Assembly (NCBI GenBank): GCA_021234155.1
Contig: JAJEKV010000006.1
Coordinates: forward strand, 11,619,317-11,683,316
Direction: 5' to 3'
DNA length: 64,000 bases
Source: Isoetes taiwanensis
Lineage: Eukaryota; Streptophyta; Lycopodiopsida; Isoetales; Isoetaceae
Part shown: positions 11,664-22,420 of the stretch, in pieces
How positions within the stretch are numbered: position 1 is the first letter of the stretch
Layout of the letters: each line of letters begins with the position of its first letter
The notes under the pieces: model-generated
What the model saw: the letters and a program-made list of their open reading frames with translations, nothing else
What the model was told of the DNA's origin: nothing
Database searches by the model: none
Position numbers and translations under genes: made by a program

Positions 11664-13905
11664 TCAAAAGTCAAATATGTCATCATCAGGCAAAAACTCA
11701 TCATCGAGTATTTCGCCATCACTCTCCTCTATCTCATCTCCACTAGTTTCAATAACATGTTTAATTGCTACCTCCCTTAGTTCTATCAGTTCTAGTAAAA
11801 AGCTACCTACTATTGTAGCTTGCATATCAAAAAACTGGTGTAGATTAGGCACTTTAATGCCAAACTTATCTCTCAAGGCTTGGTAAGCTGGACATCTTAT
11901 TATTGCATGCTTCGCTTTCTACCTCATCGCGATCCGCGATGCCCCCGCAAGTCCTGTACTCCCCGTGATGTTAAACCATCTTCCCACTTCTACATCCGTG
12001 GAAATTGCATGTCTCTTTGGACAAGGAAATATTTTCATTTAAATAGCTCATTCCTAGCAAAGATAGGATTCATTTCCTTCCTATAATGTGCCATTTTGAC
12101 ACCGGTGCATACCAAACTCTTCCCCGCGACTTTTTCCCCGAACCCATTCCCCTAATTCTATTTTTATTTCTTTGCCAAGTCTTGTATCAATATTCCCCAT
12201 TTTTCAGAACCGTGACTATCCCATCTCGCAGATACCACCCTTTTGTCAAATGTTGCTTTCAAGGCTAGCCTTGGGTAACTCTCTTCATCCAAATTTCCTA
12301 TTCTCGCCGATATGTTAAATATCTGCATAGAGCCTCCCCTTCTAATTGCATCATCCCCAAGACTCGCTAGGGACATATCATATGGAGTTTGCATTTTAAC
12401 CCCAAGCTCACTGTAAAAAAACTTTTTCAAGCACCCTTTCTATTTTTTTTTGCCATAGCTCCAAGGAGAGTCCAGGTTCCAAACTTCGCAGCCCATATAA
12501 CACCACCGACCGCATTAAGGATTTAAATAGTGTCCGCTTTTAAGCCAAAGTTCCAAATATCAGCTTTTAGACACCGCTTTTGCATGGCAAACAACGCCTT
12601 TTATTCCACCATTAACCCTTTGCTCCACTCGTCCGATTCCACCGAAATGTTTATCCACAATAAGCCCCAAGTACTTATATGAGTCCGGGTGATTTCTATC
12701 ATCTCCCTTTGTATGTAAATGAATAATTTTATCCAGATTAGTCCCAAAGAGCACAACCTTAGTCTTGTCCAAGTTCACTTTCATACCCATTGCATTACAA
12801 AAGCTCCCTAATGTATCTAAATGTCCCAGCATACCTTCTTTACTGACACCAAGACGATATCATCTCCCCATATAATAATATGCTAATCACATAACCTCGC
12901 AAGTTCATCCCCCACCATAAGTGGATATCCATCTTTCCAAATCATCTATAAAAATACCAAAAGTGTGGGCGAAAAGTGGACACCCCTGCTTGACCCCCCC
13001 ATATTACTTCCACTTGCTTTTACATTGACCATCAAATGGAAAAGACAACATGACTAATACCTTCTCATATAATACTCGCACTGCACTTCTCAAGTGTATA
13101 GGTACGTTTATCCGTTCCAAGCTCTCCCACAAGTTATCCCTGGGTACCATATCAAACGCCTTGGCGAAATCTACAAAACCCGCGAAACAATGGTTTTCGA
13201 AGTCCCTTTGATCGTGGTCCATCATCGCTTCTAAAAGTGACCAAATGGTCAATAGTGCATTTTCCGGGTCTAAACCCTGCCTGGCCCTTAGCCCGCACAT
13301 CATGTTGCTCAGCCCACATACTTATTTTATTCTCTAAAATAGTGGCAAAAAGTTTTGCAAATAAATTACTTACCATAATCATACGGTAATTATTCGGATC
13401 GCAGCATCACCGCTTTTATGAATAGGGGACAACTCTACTAACTTGCCATGTTGATGGAAACCCCTCTCGCGATCGCAAAGATTAAACATCTCCGCTATTT
13501 TATTGACTACCACCCATCATCTGCCCATTTAACCATTTCAGCCACTAAACCCAATGAATCGGCCGCTTCCATTAGCAAGTTTTTCTAACCCTTCCTCGCA
13601 CACATCATCCAAGCAGTGTAACTATAAGTTCAGATTTGATCGGTTGTTTCCACTTGAGACGGTGTCAACATGATATAGCTTTTAATCCGCATATGAGGTC
13701 CTCCACCGACAATTGTATATTATTTTGCTTCCTATTCTTCACCTTTTTCCGTAATTGATTTGGGTCAATCAGCCTTTCAGAACCAATTCTTTCCCCGCTT
13801 GAGAGCTAGGAATGCTCTTTTTTTTAAGGCCCGATAATAGTTTTAAACTCTTTGATCAACTTCAGCCTTTTCTTGCCCTTTGGGAACTCTTATAATCGCA
13901 TTCTT
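11664..13905 (-). pseudogene. LINE copy 2 ORF2: RT and C-terminal region, decayed
   Basis: Successive minus-strand fragments give RT blocks in order. These are FAKLFATILENKISMWAEQHDV and GQAGFRPGKCTIDHLV (13200-13380), FVDFAKAFDMVPRDNLW (13130-13200), LDKTKVVLFGTNLDK and YKYLGLIVDKH (12650-12790), and LGVKMQTPYDMSLASLG (12340-12410). An acidic ORF2 C-terminus ends near 11664 (SGDEIEESDGEILDDE). Single-base shifts separate the blocks. It is a retrotransposon polymerase remnant with no sign of host use. Confidence 0.8.
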
Positions 13906-14900
13906 TTAGTTTACATTCCTCATCGAACCAGCCATTGTGTGGCAGCCCTTTCTTTTTACGCCACGAATCAAAGCATGTTTTTTGTGATCTATTAGCAATG
14001 AGGTCAAAACCTCGCTCATCTTTGCCACCTCCTTTGGCCAAATTGCACTTGTCATACATTCTTCACAATACTTCATGTACTTCTCTCTTTTCTTTTGATT
14101 AACATGAATGCGATCTATGTTGACAAGTGCATGATGTTGCACTACTCCAGTAATAGAGATATGTGCAATTATTGGCACGTGGTCTGATTCTCTCCTCACA
14201 TCTGGCACATGCAAGTATGTGACCTGCTCTACAAAATGCTCAGATGCAATAAAGTAATCCACTATACTTTAATAAATTGAGTCCACTACACATACCTAAC
14301 AAATAATTTCCCATTGCAGTATGCCATTTGTCTTTATCTGAGGTTTCCCGGTCCCATCTTGCCAATTCTAGCTCATATTCATCCATCTGATCTATCCAAA
14401 CTGGATCACCATTGTTGCTCAGTAAAGGGGCCTGTTTCCCAGCAGTTCTACCGTTAAAGTCACCCACTAATACTATTTCCCCTGACTCCATTAGTTCAAG
14501 GCTATCTAGCTCCAGTTGTTGAAACGGGTCCTCCATGTCCAATCCATATTTCTGGTATGTAGGCTTTTGTAAAGGTGGGAAGTAGCATCTCGCCACATAG
14601 ATTTTACCTTGTTTCCCCGGTAATTCCACCCAAATGTACTGCTTAGATTCTCTTCTTTTTGTGACCTTTGCTAAATGTGCCATCTTTGCTCTAATATAAC
14701 AAGCTATCCCTCCAAACCCTCGTCTCGTACATCCCTTTTATTCCATACCGAAAGTGCAAAACTACAAAACCTGGTATATCTGGGAGACCACTCTCCTCAT
14801 GCCCCCAAGTCTCTAAGAAAAATACCATATCGATGGATGCTAGAATATCTCCCATCTCTGCAATCTTCCCATTGCTCAGATGATTGATATTCCATGCCAT
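13906..14900 (-). pseudogene. LINE copy 2 ORF2: endonuclease, frameshifted
   Basis: The AP-like endonuclease is split over three frames. An ATG at 14900 opens with AWNINHLSNGK and FLETWGHEESGLPDIPGF. The second frame (14240-14683) has VARCYFPPLQKP and LVGDFNGRTAGKQAP. The third (13906-14262) has MDYFIASEHF and the final RRESDHVPI block with the catalytic Asp-His. All endonuclease motifs survive, but two frameshifts disrupt the domain. It is clearly homologous to the intact frame of copy 1, with the same spacing of GDFNGR and the DY block. Confidence 0.85.
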
Positions 14901-14921
14901 AAGCCTAATGGTCTCTAATCC

Positions 14922-15062
14922 CTATTCATCCTCCTCGATGTGAACCTTTACCCCGCCTCCATACCGCTTTTTTATTGCTTTGTTTGCCGCTTTGAATTTT
15001 TGTAACTCCAATTTATGCTGCTGGAACTGTTCTTGAGTGAGGTCCTCATTGATCCATATATG
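14922..15062 (-). pseudogene. LINE copy 2 ORF1 C-terminus (left of the insertion)
   Basis: The minus frame ends at a TAG (14922-14924) and encodes HIWINEDLTQEQFQQHKLEL, then a basic Lys-rich tail. This matches FIWVNEDLTKEQMQERKQE of copy 1 ORF1. The frame stops being ORF1-like exactly at 15062/15063, where the DIRS-like element begins. It continues at 21755 on the far side. Confidence 0.85.
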
Positions 15063-15211
15063 TACGATTTATCTGCGTTTTGAGATAAGCAGATAAATCC
15101 GCTTCTTGAGTCTAGTTGAGGTGTCTTCCCCTTCGCGGTATTTATATCATACCCCTCTTGATTTCCCCATCAGCCGCCTTAGAGCCGCCTCTCCCTTCGC
15201 CGCCTCCTCTT
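15063..15211 (+). repeat. DIRS-like element: split direct repeat A1 (left end)
   Basis: This repeat is about 150 bp and matches A2 at 21107-21257, for example through TATTTATATCATACCCCTCT. Its first bases form a hairpin: GATTTATCTGC (15066-15076) faces GCAGATAAATC (15089-15099), a perfect 11-bp inverted repeat with a 12-nt loop. By analogy with other tyrosine recombinases this could be the recombinase binding site; that is inference. Confidence 0.85.
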
Positions 15212-16831
15212 AGTGACGGTAGCACTCCTCCCTCGTGTACGCCGGCCAGAGCTTTCGATATGTTTGGCTGAGCGTGCCACCGCGGTTAGATCTCCCTCAG
15301 TCTCAGTTGAGATGTCGCCTTCCTATGGCGCCTCCCGATTTCTTTGCCGGGACTATGGAGGGTCGTGATGGCGCTAGCGCTCCCCTGGGCGGTTTGTTGG
15401 GGTGCTTTTGCCGTAGAATCCAGTTTGGTTCCTCCCTGGTGTTTTCGCTTTGAGCCATCACAGTGTAGGCCTTGCTCGCCGTTCTTTGGCGGTGGATCTA
15501 GCGGAGTCCCTCTTCGGTCAGTTTGGTTGCGGCGGGCTTCTATTACGGTGGGCGTTTGAGTTCCCTAGTTTCACCATGTCTTGTTGCCGCCACGTGCTGG
15601 TTAGTTTGCCAGCCCTTAAGTTCCTGCAGTGTCCAATTTAAGCCTGCTGAGTAGCCTCCACTTCCATAGTTCTCCCCGCTTCCCATAGTTTCTCTATTAA
15701 GCCTGTTGGAGCAGTTGGCACGCTGGCGGATTACGCTGGCCAGCTTGGCGGATGCTCTTAGCTACTTGGCGGTCTTTTCAGTTCCCTTCCACGATGTTTG
15801 GATCTCGCCCGCTTCGGCTTCGATTATTGCTGGTTCCTCCTGGTAGGATTTTTTGTTGTAGTTCTTTGATAGCTTGGCGGTTTGGCTCATGGATTGACTG
15901 GTAATGCGGGTTTTGTTTGTGCTCGATTTCCATGTGCGCGGCCTTTGTGCGTACAAACTGATGCATAGCGATGGGGCCGACCCCCGCTTTTACCATACTG
16001 ATTACCTTGAGCCTATTTCAATTACAATTCGTGAGTTGGTTGGTTCTTGTTTCTATTCCTCTTTTACAGCTATAAGGGGTTCTACGGCAAACCCGCCCAC
16101 CTTTGCTCTACGCTCGCTCTTAGTTCTTAAAGCAGCATAGCCGTATCGGGTCGCGACCGTTTAGCGCCGCCCATACCCGGGTTGCCTTGGAGCCTATTTC
16201 CAATTGTCCAATTCGGAGTCGTTTCTTGTTTCTATTCTCTTTTTACGGTTCTGAGGGTTTCTCACCGCAGACCCCTTGTTCCCGCCCCCGCTCGTTCTCA
16301 GTTTCCCCATTCCCCATGAACTGCCGGGCTCGCCATACGTAGCCTCATCGGGCTTTGACTGATCTGTCGGCCCGCTTCAGTCACAGGCGCTGCCCTTCTG
16401 CATGGTGGAGCCCCTCCTCCCTCCCCGTGTTTCACCGGACTAGGGATTCTGGCCTCTGTGTTGGTGACCCCAGTTTTGTTGCCCAAGTTTCTAGAGTTTA
16501 TTGTGTCTCGATGTTTGTGTGTTCCATCCTTCCTTTCTGCCGTGTTCTTGTGTTTGCCTTTGTAGCGAGGTCTTAGCTCCTGACAGCTTGGAGTTTCGGG
16601 TGCTAGTTCTCTGCCTTCTTTACAGGTTTCGCTATTGTTTTTTTGTTGTACTTGTGGATTGGCTTGATAGATGACTTCGTGGAAGCATGGAGGCTTGGTA
16701 AGCGACCCTTGGAGAGCCGCGGATGATGCCATGGCCCGCTTCCTCGCCCCTCCACTGGTAATCACCAACAGCGCCCCACTGGTGAATAAACTGCCCCGGA
16801 TCTTGCTGAAGCCCCGGCGTGGGCAAGGGCC
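15212..16831 (+). other. DIRS-like element: leader before gag
   Basis: GC-rich leader without a convincing gene. It holds an imperfect tandem duplication of about 180 bp, with copies starting near 16008 and 16187 that share GAGCCTATTTC and TTCTTGTTTCTATTC, both followed by a run ending in a CCCGCC-type stretch. Frames on the minus strand here (for example 16298-16768) show no known motif and look like chance. Confidence 0.5.
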
Positions 16832-17437
16832 ATGGAAGTTCGGCTGGCCAATGCGAAGTCCGATTATTTGGCGGATTTGGAGGCTAAGATCTCAGCACTG
16901 CAGGAGGATGTTGAGCGTAAGAGCAAGAAGAGTCGCACGCCTGCCTTGAAGTTCGAGGGCAACATGAAGCAGTTTGACTTCTTGAATGAGGTAGAAGATG
17001 TGTTTTCAGATTTGGAGAGCAAGCTCCGGCTTCAGAAGGCTTTGGAGCCCCCAGTCAAGCAGTTGATTGATAAAGGTAATACATTGGTACGTAATAGGAA
17101 GCAGATTGTGTTCATTAGGGACCGTGAAGGGTCTAAAGTTGCTGATTGCTATGAATTGGGTGATCTCGTCCAACTTAGTGATGATGATAAGAGGCTTCGT
17201 GCTGCTCGGAAGTTGGCCATGGAATGGGACCCCAAAAACTCCAAGAAGAGATCCTCTGCTAATCCTTTGTTGTGTTTCATTTGTCAGAGACCGGATCATC
17301 GTGCGGCTGCTTGTCCTGCAAGACTTTTGTTATCCCCTAGCCCCCAGCAGCTCAAACTACCAAATTTTAACCCAACCAATGCTTTGTTTTATAAAACTGG
17401 TGTTCCCGGCACGGGCCCATCTGTAGCTAATCCTTGA
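16832..17437 (+). CDS. DIRS-like element Gag with CCHC zinc knuckle
   Basis: This 201-aa open frame is the structural protein of the element. Residues about 8-32 are coiled-coil-like. Residues 40-125 contain LKFEGNMKQFDFLNEVEDVF and an acidic-basic helical region, a layout that resembles the gag domain of other DIRS elements. Residues 148-161 form a zinc knuckle C-x2-C-x4-H-x4-C (CFICQRPDHRAAAC). The frame is open upstream without an ATG back to a TAA near 16795, so the real start may be earlier or lie across a frameshift. It is the only intact frame of the element. Confidence 0.75.
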   Translation: MEVRLANAKSDYLADLEAKISALQEDVERKSKKSRTPALKFEGNMKQFDFLNEVEDVFSDLESKLRLQKALEPPVKQLIDKGNTLVRNRKQIVFIRDREGSKVADCYELGDLVQLSDDDKRLRAARKLAMEWDPKNSKKRSSANPLLCFICQRPDHRAAACPARLLLSPSPQQLKLPNFNPTNALFYKTGVPGTGPSVANP

Positions 17438-18323
17438 ATCGACATTATGAACGTTGGCTGCTATTTATAGTTGTTTTTTGTTTAGTTGATAATTTGAGTG
17501 TGGTTTGTCTTGGCGCCCCTTGGTTGGCTGCTGTTTATAGTTGTTTTTGTTTAGTTGATAATTTGAGTGTGGTTTGTCTTGGTGCCCCTTGCTTGACGTT
17601 GAATTTCTTAGTTGCATGCAGCACGTGTTTGGGGGTAGCCTAGCTTGGTTAACGTGCATGGGGTGTTTCGTGTCCCCCCCCCTTTTTTTCATTTCAATTG
17701 GTTTTGCTTAGTCCCCTATCATTTTTTGGTTGGCCCCTTCATTTGGTATGCGGTTGTACTTCGCCCATGTTGTATTCTTTGAGGTTGTGTGTTCCCCACG
17801 TTTGTTAGCCTGGATAAGTCGCGTTAGGTGGTACACGTCCCTATTTGCTTTATGTGAACATTGCTTAATCGTCACTCCTTGTGCGCATGGGGTTTGATAG
17901 GACGACCATTTTTATAGTTATTCCTTTTCAAATGTTGCTTAGTCGTCCCTCCTTGTACGCATGGGGTTTGCTGCATGGTGCCTAGTTTGTTCCCCTTGAG
18001 TCTGTTGGCCCGTCGCTCGGCCCATTTTTCTTTGGTTGCCCTTTTGCATGGTCGCATTATCTTTTGTTGGGTGCCCCCATTTTGTTTGTCTTAGGGGTAG
18101 CTAGGTTCAGTTTCCTCTCCTTTGTTGGGTTCTCCTTGTTTGCGTGGGCTATGGGTCGGGTTTTGCCCTCCTTTGTTTTTTACCTTGGCTACGCTGGGTT
18201 TTCGCACACATTGCTTGTTAGTCGTAGGTCGTCCTTTGTGGTGATTTCCAGGTTCCTTTCCTGCTCCTTTGCAGACCCCTTAAAAGTTAGGTTTCATTTT
18301 TCTTTGGCTAACGCGGTAATCGC
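17438..18323 (+). other. DIRS-like element: spacer between gag and RT
   Basis: T-rich spacer with local duplications. A 70-bp unit is tandemly repeated at 17453-17522 and 17523-17592 (GTTGGCTGCT(A/G)TTTATAGTTG). A second, weaker pair sharing CGCATGGGGTTTG lies near 17885 and 17960. No protein motif was seen, although the RT N-terminus may be buried here beyond recognition. Confidence 0.5.
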
Positions 18324-19980
18324 TTGTCTTTTGTTGTTTTTTCAGAACTTCAGGGCCCCCCTCCCCCCCCTACTACTTTTCTCCGACATTGCCTGCGGCA
18401 TTGCTTTGATTTTTGGCAGTCCTTTTGCTATGAGACTATCAGTAGCATAGCCTTCCCTCCCCCACTCCTTGAGCCCTCAACCGGGACCGGTGACCATCTT
18501 TTTCACTTTAGATTTGCGCTCGGGTATCACCACATTGACATTAACCCTCAGCTTTGATTTGGCGTATTTGGGTTTCTCCTTTTGATGGCTCCTTTACATG
18601 TTCACATCCTGCCTTTTAACGCCTCTCCACGGTTTTCTTGATGCGGTTCACAATTAAAGTCATAAAGTCACCGCTGCCGATGGCGGTCCATGAGTTTTAT
18701 ACCGCATTCCTTATGTTGATGACTTTTCTTCGCTTGTAGACCCTCCTCCTTTCTCGACCACATCGGCTAGTGCTTGCCAATTTTGAGTCGGTTGGTTTCG
18801 GGCTGCTGCCCTTCATAAATGTCACCTGCTACCTTCTCACGAGGCCAAGTTCTTAGGGTTTGTCGTCAACGCCGGTCTGGTCTTCTCTCCATAGCTCCCT
18901 CGCGTCGTGCACTGCTTTTGGACGCCCCCGCGAACCTTTCGCGGCAACCACACAGTCCAAGCTGTAAACTCTCGCCTCTTTCTTTCTGTATGATCACCTC
19001 CCGCAGTCTAGTCTTTTGGGCCATTTTTGTATCCTCTCTTCCACTGTTTGCTGCCCTATCGCCGTTACCTCTTGGGAACAGATGGTGCCTCTCGTCTCAT
19101 TAAGCTATGGCGAGATCGAGCTTGGGGTGATCGGTTTGACCTACTTAACTCTGCCCATATTTGGGAGTCCTTTTCACCCGGTTTCCCTTTTTATGATGCT
19201 AGTGGCTCGGCTGGGTTTTCGCGTCCGCTTTCCGTGATCTTGCCCCGCCTCTCCGAGGCGCTTTTACCTCTTGAACAATCTATGTCTTCAACCTTCAATT
19301 TTGTCTTGCCTTCTTCACTTTCTTCAACCATCATGCCGCTTCTCTTGCGCTTCTATCATAGCTTATGGCGATAATTTGAATGCTTTCTTTATCCCGCTTT
19401 TAAAGGTGGCTTCGGTCCCCAACCTACATCTCATAGCGTCAAGATTTTTCCTTGTGCTTAAGACATCAGTTTTTGTCTCCAAAACCGCTCCGATACCCCA
19501 TACCCTAAACCAATGGGCGATTAATTCTTTCCAAGCTTGAAGAGTAATGATGATTATAGTTTGATGTACTTAGCCTTTCGCCTTTATTGAGTTTGCTTGG
19601 GGCCCTCATGATTGGGACCGCTTTGTGGACTTCGACAACCACCGCTTACCAAACTTTAATCTGGCGGTATTTGAAATACTTTGTTTGGCCTCCCCGGATG
19701 CTTTTGCTCATAATCGCACGGCCTCAATAATTATTTCCCCATTCCGCCTTTGGTTTTAAGGCCTTCAAGTTTGTTTCTAGCATGCACCGCGGACGCTACC
19801 TTAGTCATCTTCCATTGAGTCCGCTCCTTGGTGGCGCCCCGCATGATGAATTTGGCAATTGGCATCCCGCTTTTGTTGATAGCCTGTACTTTCCCTCGGG
19901 TGGACATTTCTTACGGCCCGGACTCGGTCAACCCTTCCATGTCGCAAACCTTCAAGTCCTTTGATTATGTCTTCTCGGTG
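18324..19980 (+). pseudogene. DIRS-like element RT and RNase H, decayed
   Basis: Broken frames carry DIRS-type polymerase landmarks in order. FCYETISSIA is followed by LFHFRFALGYHHIDINP (GYHHIDINP codons at 18522-18548), where active elements have D-x-x-x-GYHHI. Next come SGLLSIAPSRRALLLDA (about 18880-18930), ITSRSLVFWAIF, and PGFPFYDASGSAGF (about 19175-19215, the RNase H entry). SSTFNFV or SSTLREF-like strings lie near 19290, GDNLNAFFI near 19372-19398 and NQWA near 19512. The stretch near 19600-19660 (GPHDWDRFVDFDNHRLPNFN across frames) fits the tail seen after RNase H in this order. The YLDD box is not recoverable. Many single-base shifts make it a pseudogene. Confidence 0.75.
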
Positions 19981-20109
19981 GTTTCTGAATCCGGTGAGTT
20001 TCTTTTTGTGTTTCGATGTGTTTCTCGTCTAATTTTGAGCTTTCGATGGGGATGTTTGAGCTAGTTTGTCTTCTTCTTCTATTAACACTTTGAAGTCTTA
20101 TAACGGGCC

Positions 20110-20990
20110 ATGGTCGAAGTTCAAGAGTTGGTGCTGCCGAAACACCTTGTTCCCCTACCCCGGAACCCCTCTCCGCTTGTTTCATTACTGCGCCTTTTAG
20201 CCACCTCCCCCTCACTCGCTGTGTTTCAACCGTCTATTGATGCGATTGCTTTCCACCATGCCTTGGCGGGCTTTCGCAAGCCCACCGACCACCCCCTTGT
20301 CGACCTCGTCCGACTCCCCGCTGCCTTTAGTCTGTCCTGGGCGGCCAAGAAGAAGCCATTGCTGCCCCATTTGGTTAGGGCGTGTCATGGATAAGTTCGC
20401 GCCCTTTGCCGCGACCGCCCGGCGTAATGAAATGTTGTGCCTTGGTCTTGTCCTTTGTTGCTTTTTTGCGTAGTGCCGAGCTGCTTGCCTTGCGTTGGGA
20501 GGAGATTCTCCTCCTTCCATCCCACGCTAGCCTTTTTATTAAGTCTTCCAAAACCGATCAGCATGGTATGGGGTCTTGGGTGTCCATTGCTCGCCTGGGT
20601 GGTTTCTACTGTCCTGTAGGTCTCTTGGAGCGCCTTATTGCTTTAGGGGATTTTAGTCGGATAGACGGCCCCCCTGGGGGGCACCTGTTTCGTGGTGTAC
20701 GTGTCTCTCCACATGGTGTATCCATCCGCAAGAAGCCTGTCTCATATTCTACCCTGCGCTCTTGGTTCAAACTTTGCCTTGCCGCCATTGGTGAAGACCC
20801 TTCCTCCTTTGGTACCCATTCCCCGACGCCATGGCGGTGCCACCACGCCACCTGCTTTGGATGTACCCGGATAGCCTTTTAAGGCCCATGGTCGTTGGCG
20901 CTTCCAAGACGCCAGGATGGTTATGTCAATCCCTCCCTCCACCGGCAAGCTGGTCTCTGGCTCTCGGGCACGGTCGTTGAGGATGCCCGC
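20110..20990 (+). pseudogene. DIRS-like element tyrosine recombinase, frameshifted
   Basis: This is the recombinase that integrates the element's circular DNA. A 166-codon frame (20382-20882) contains FLRSAELLALRWEEI, with the first catalytic Arg at 20469-20471, and IKSSKTDQHGMGSW with the beta-strand Lys. GTHS follows at 20811-20822. A +1 shift then gives RRHGGATT, the second catalytic block (H-x-x-R with the following GGAT). HGRW comes at 20887-20898, and in another frame DGYV, whose Tyr codon (20932-20934) is the likely nucleophile. The N-terminal helical part starts near 20110 (LLRLLATSPSLAVFQP). All catalytic positions can be found, but at least two frameshifts separate them, so it is inactive. 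Confidence 0.85.
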
Positions 20991-21076
20991 TATCTGCCGC
21001 CTTATCCTCGGAGTTCCAATAGCACTTCTTTGTTCTGTATGAGTGCCTCCTTCCTCCCTCGCTTCTTTTTTCAGCT

Positions 21077-21257
21077 TGTTGTGTGTGTGCAACTGGGCTC
21101 TAGAAGTAATGATTTATCAAGCGTTTGAGATAAGCGAGATAAATCCGCTCTTGAAGTCCAGTTGAGGTGTCTTCCCCCGTGTATTTATATCATACCCCTC
21201 TTGGATTTCCCCATGTCGGCCGTCTTAGAGCCGTCTCTCACTTCGTCGCCTCCTCTT
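21077..21257 (+). repeat. DIRS-like element: B1-A2 junction repeats
   Basis: B1 (21077-21106) is TGTTGTGTGTGTGCAACTGG plus GCTCTAGAAG and is matched by B2. A2 starts at 21107 with the same inverted repeat as A1 (GATTTATC at 21111-21118 facing GATAAATC at 21138-21145). Having B1 joined directly to A2 inside the element, with A1 and B2 at the outer ends, is the hallmark of split direct repeats. Confidence 0.85.
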
Positions 21258-21724
21258 CTCCCCTCCCCCTCCTCCTAGTTGTCTTTGGTGTCTATTTGTC
21301 TCTCATTTTGCCTCTTCCCTTTAGGCGGTTGGTGAGCGTATGGGTGTGTTAGCCCTTGTGCTAGTTTGTCGTGTTCCATTTTTTTGATGATGGTCCCCGT
21401 GGTTGCAGAGTCTCCTGGGTTTGGTGTGCTCTCTCATGCACCTCGGCTGGTATGGGGTTTATTTGTCCCTTTGTTTTGCGAGTTGCAGGGAGCGCCCTTT
21501 GAGTTCCTCTCATAGGCCTTTGGTCCCACACCGCTTGACCCCCCCGTGGCTGTGGGAGTTTGTTTCATCCGGCTTGGACATTATGCTTTAGATTTCCTTT
21601 GTTGTCCCTATGCTTGTTCGCCCAACAAAGCTGGTCGGCTTTGAGGGTTTTCTTTTTATTTTGCAAAACTTGTACCTTTTGTATTTTGAATAAGGAGAGA
21701 TGCCTAGTGGCTCATTCATTTTGG
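21258..21724 (+). other. DIRS-like element: spacer between A2 and B2
   Basis: About 470 bp of T- and GT-rich DNA with no conserved frame. In elements with split direct repeats the part between A2 and B2 is non-coding. Confidence 0.5.
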
Positions 21725-21754
21725 TGTTGTGTGTGTGCAACTAGGCTCTAGAAT
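21725..21754 (+). repeat. DIRS-like element: split direct repeat B2 (right end)
   Basis: B2 matches B1 except for a GGG to AGG change and its last base. It ends in CTCTAGAAT, after which the LINE ORF1 sequence resumes at 21755. Confidence 0.85.

Positions 21755-22419
<665 letters not shown>

Positions 22420-22420
<1 letters not shown>

Larger units (their letters stand above)
11555..15062 (-). mobile_element. LINE copy 2, 3' part (interrupted by a DIRS-like element)
   Basis: This is the minus-strand L1-like LINE of the same type as copy 1, with a (TC)n tail. It contains the ORF1 C-terminus, the endonuclease, RT and the ORF2 C-terminal region in the expected order. The remainder of ORF1 lies at 21755-22224, on the other side of the 6.7-kb DIRS-like insertion. 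The 3' UTR near 11600-11660 shares GAAGTGAAGTGTATTA and AGGCCT with copy 1. All coding parts carry frameshifts. Confidence 0.85.
15063..21754 (+). mobile_element. DIRS-like tyrosine-recombinase retrotransposon
   Basis: This 6692-bp element has split direct repeats in the order A1 (15063-15211), internal region, B1 (21077-21106), A2 (21107-21257), B2 (21725-21754). That A1...B1A2...B2 layout is known from PAT- and Ngaro-type members of the DIRS order. Coding parts in order are gag with a CCHC knuckle, RT plus RNase H, and a tyrosine recombinase replacing an integrase. It has no LTRs and no target duplication; the flanking LINE ORF1 halves join in frame if the element is left out. Gag is open, while the RT/RH and recombinase are frameshifted, so this copy is inactive. 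Confidence 0.88.

Noticed and set aside
16298-16768. 156-codon minus-strand frame in the DIRS leader
   Set aside because: No motif; it lies antisense to the element and uses common chance openness of GC-rich DNA.
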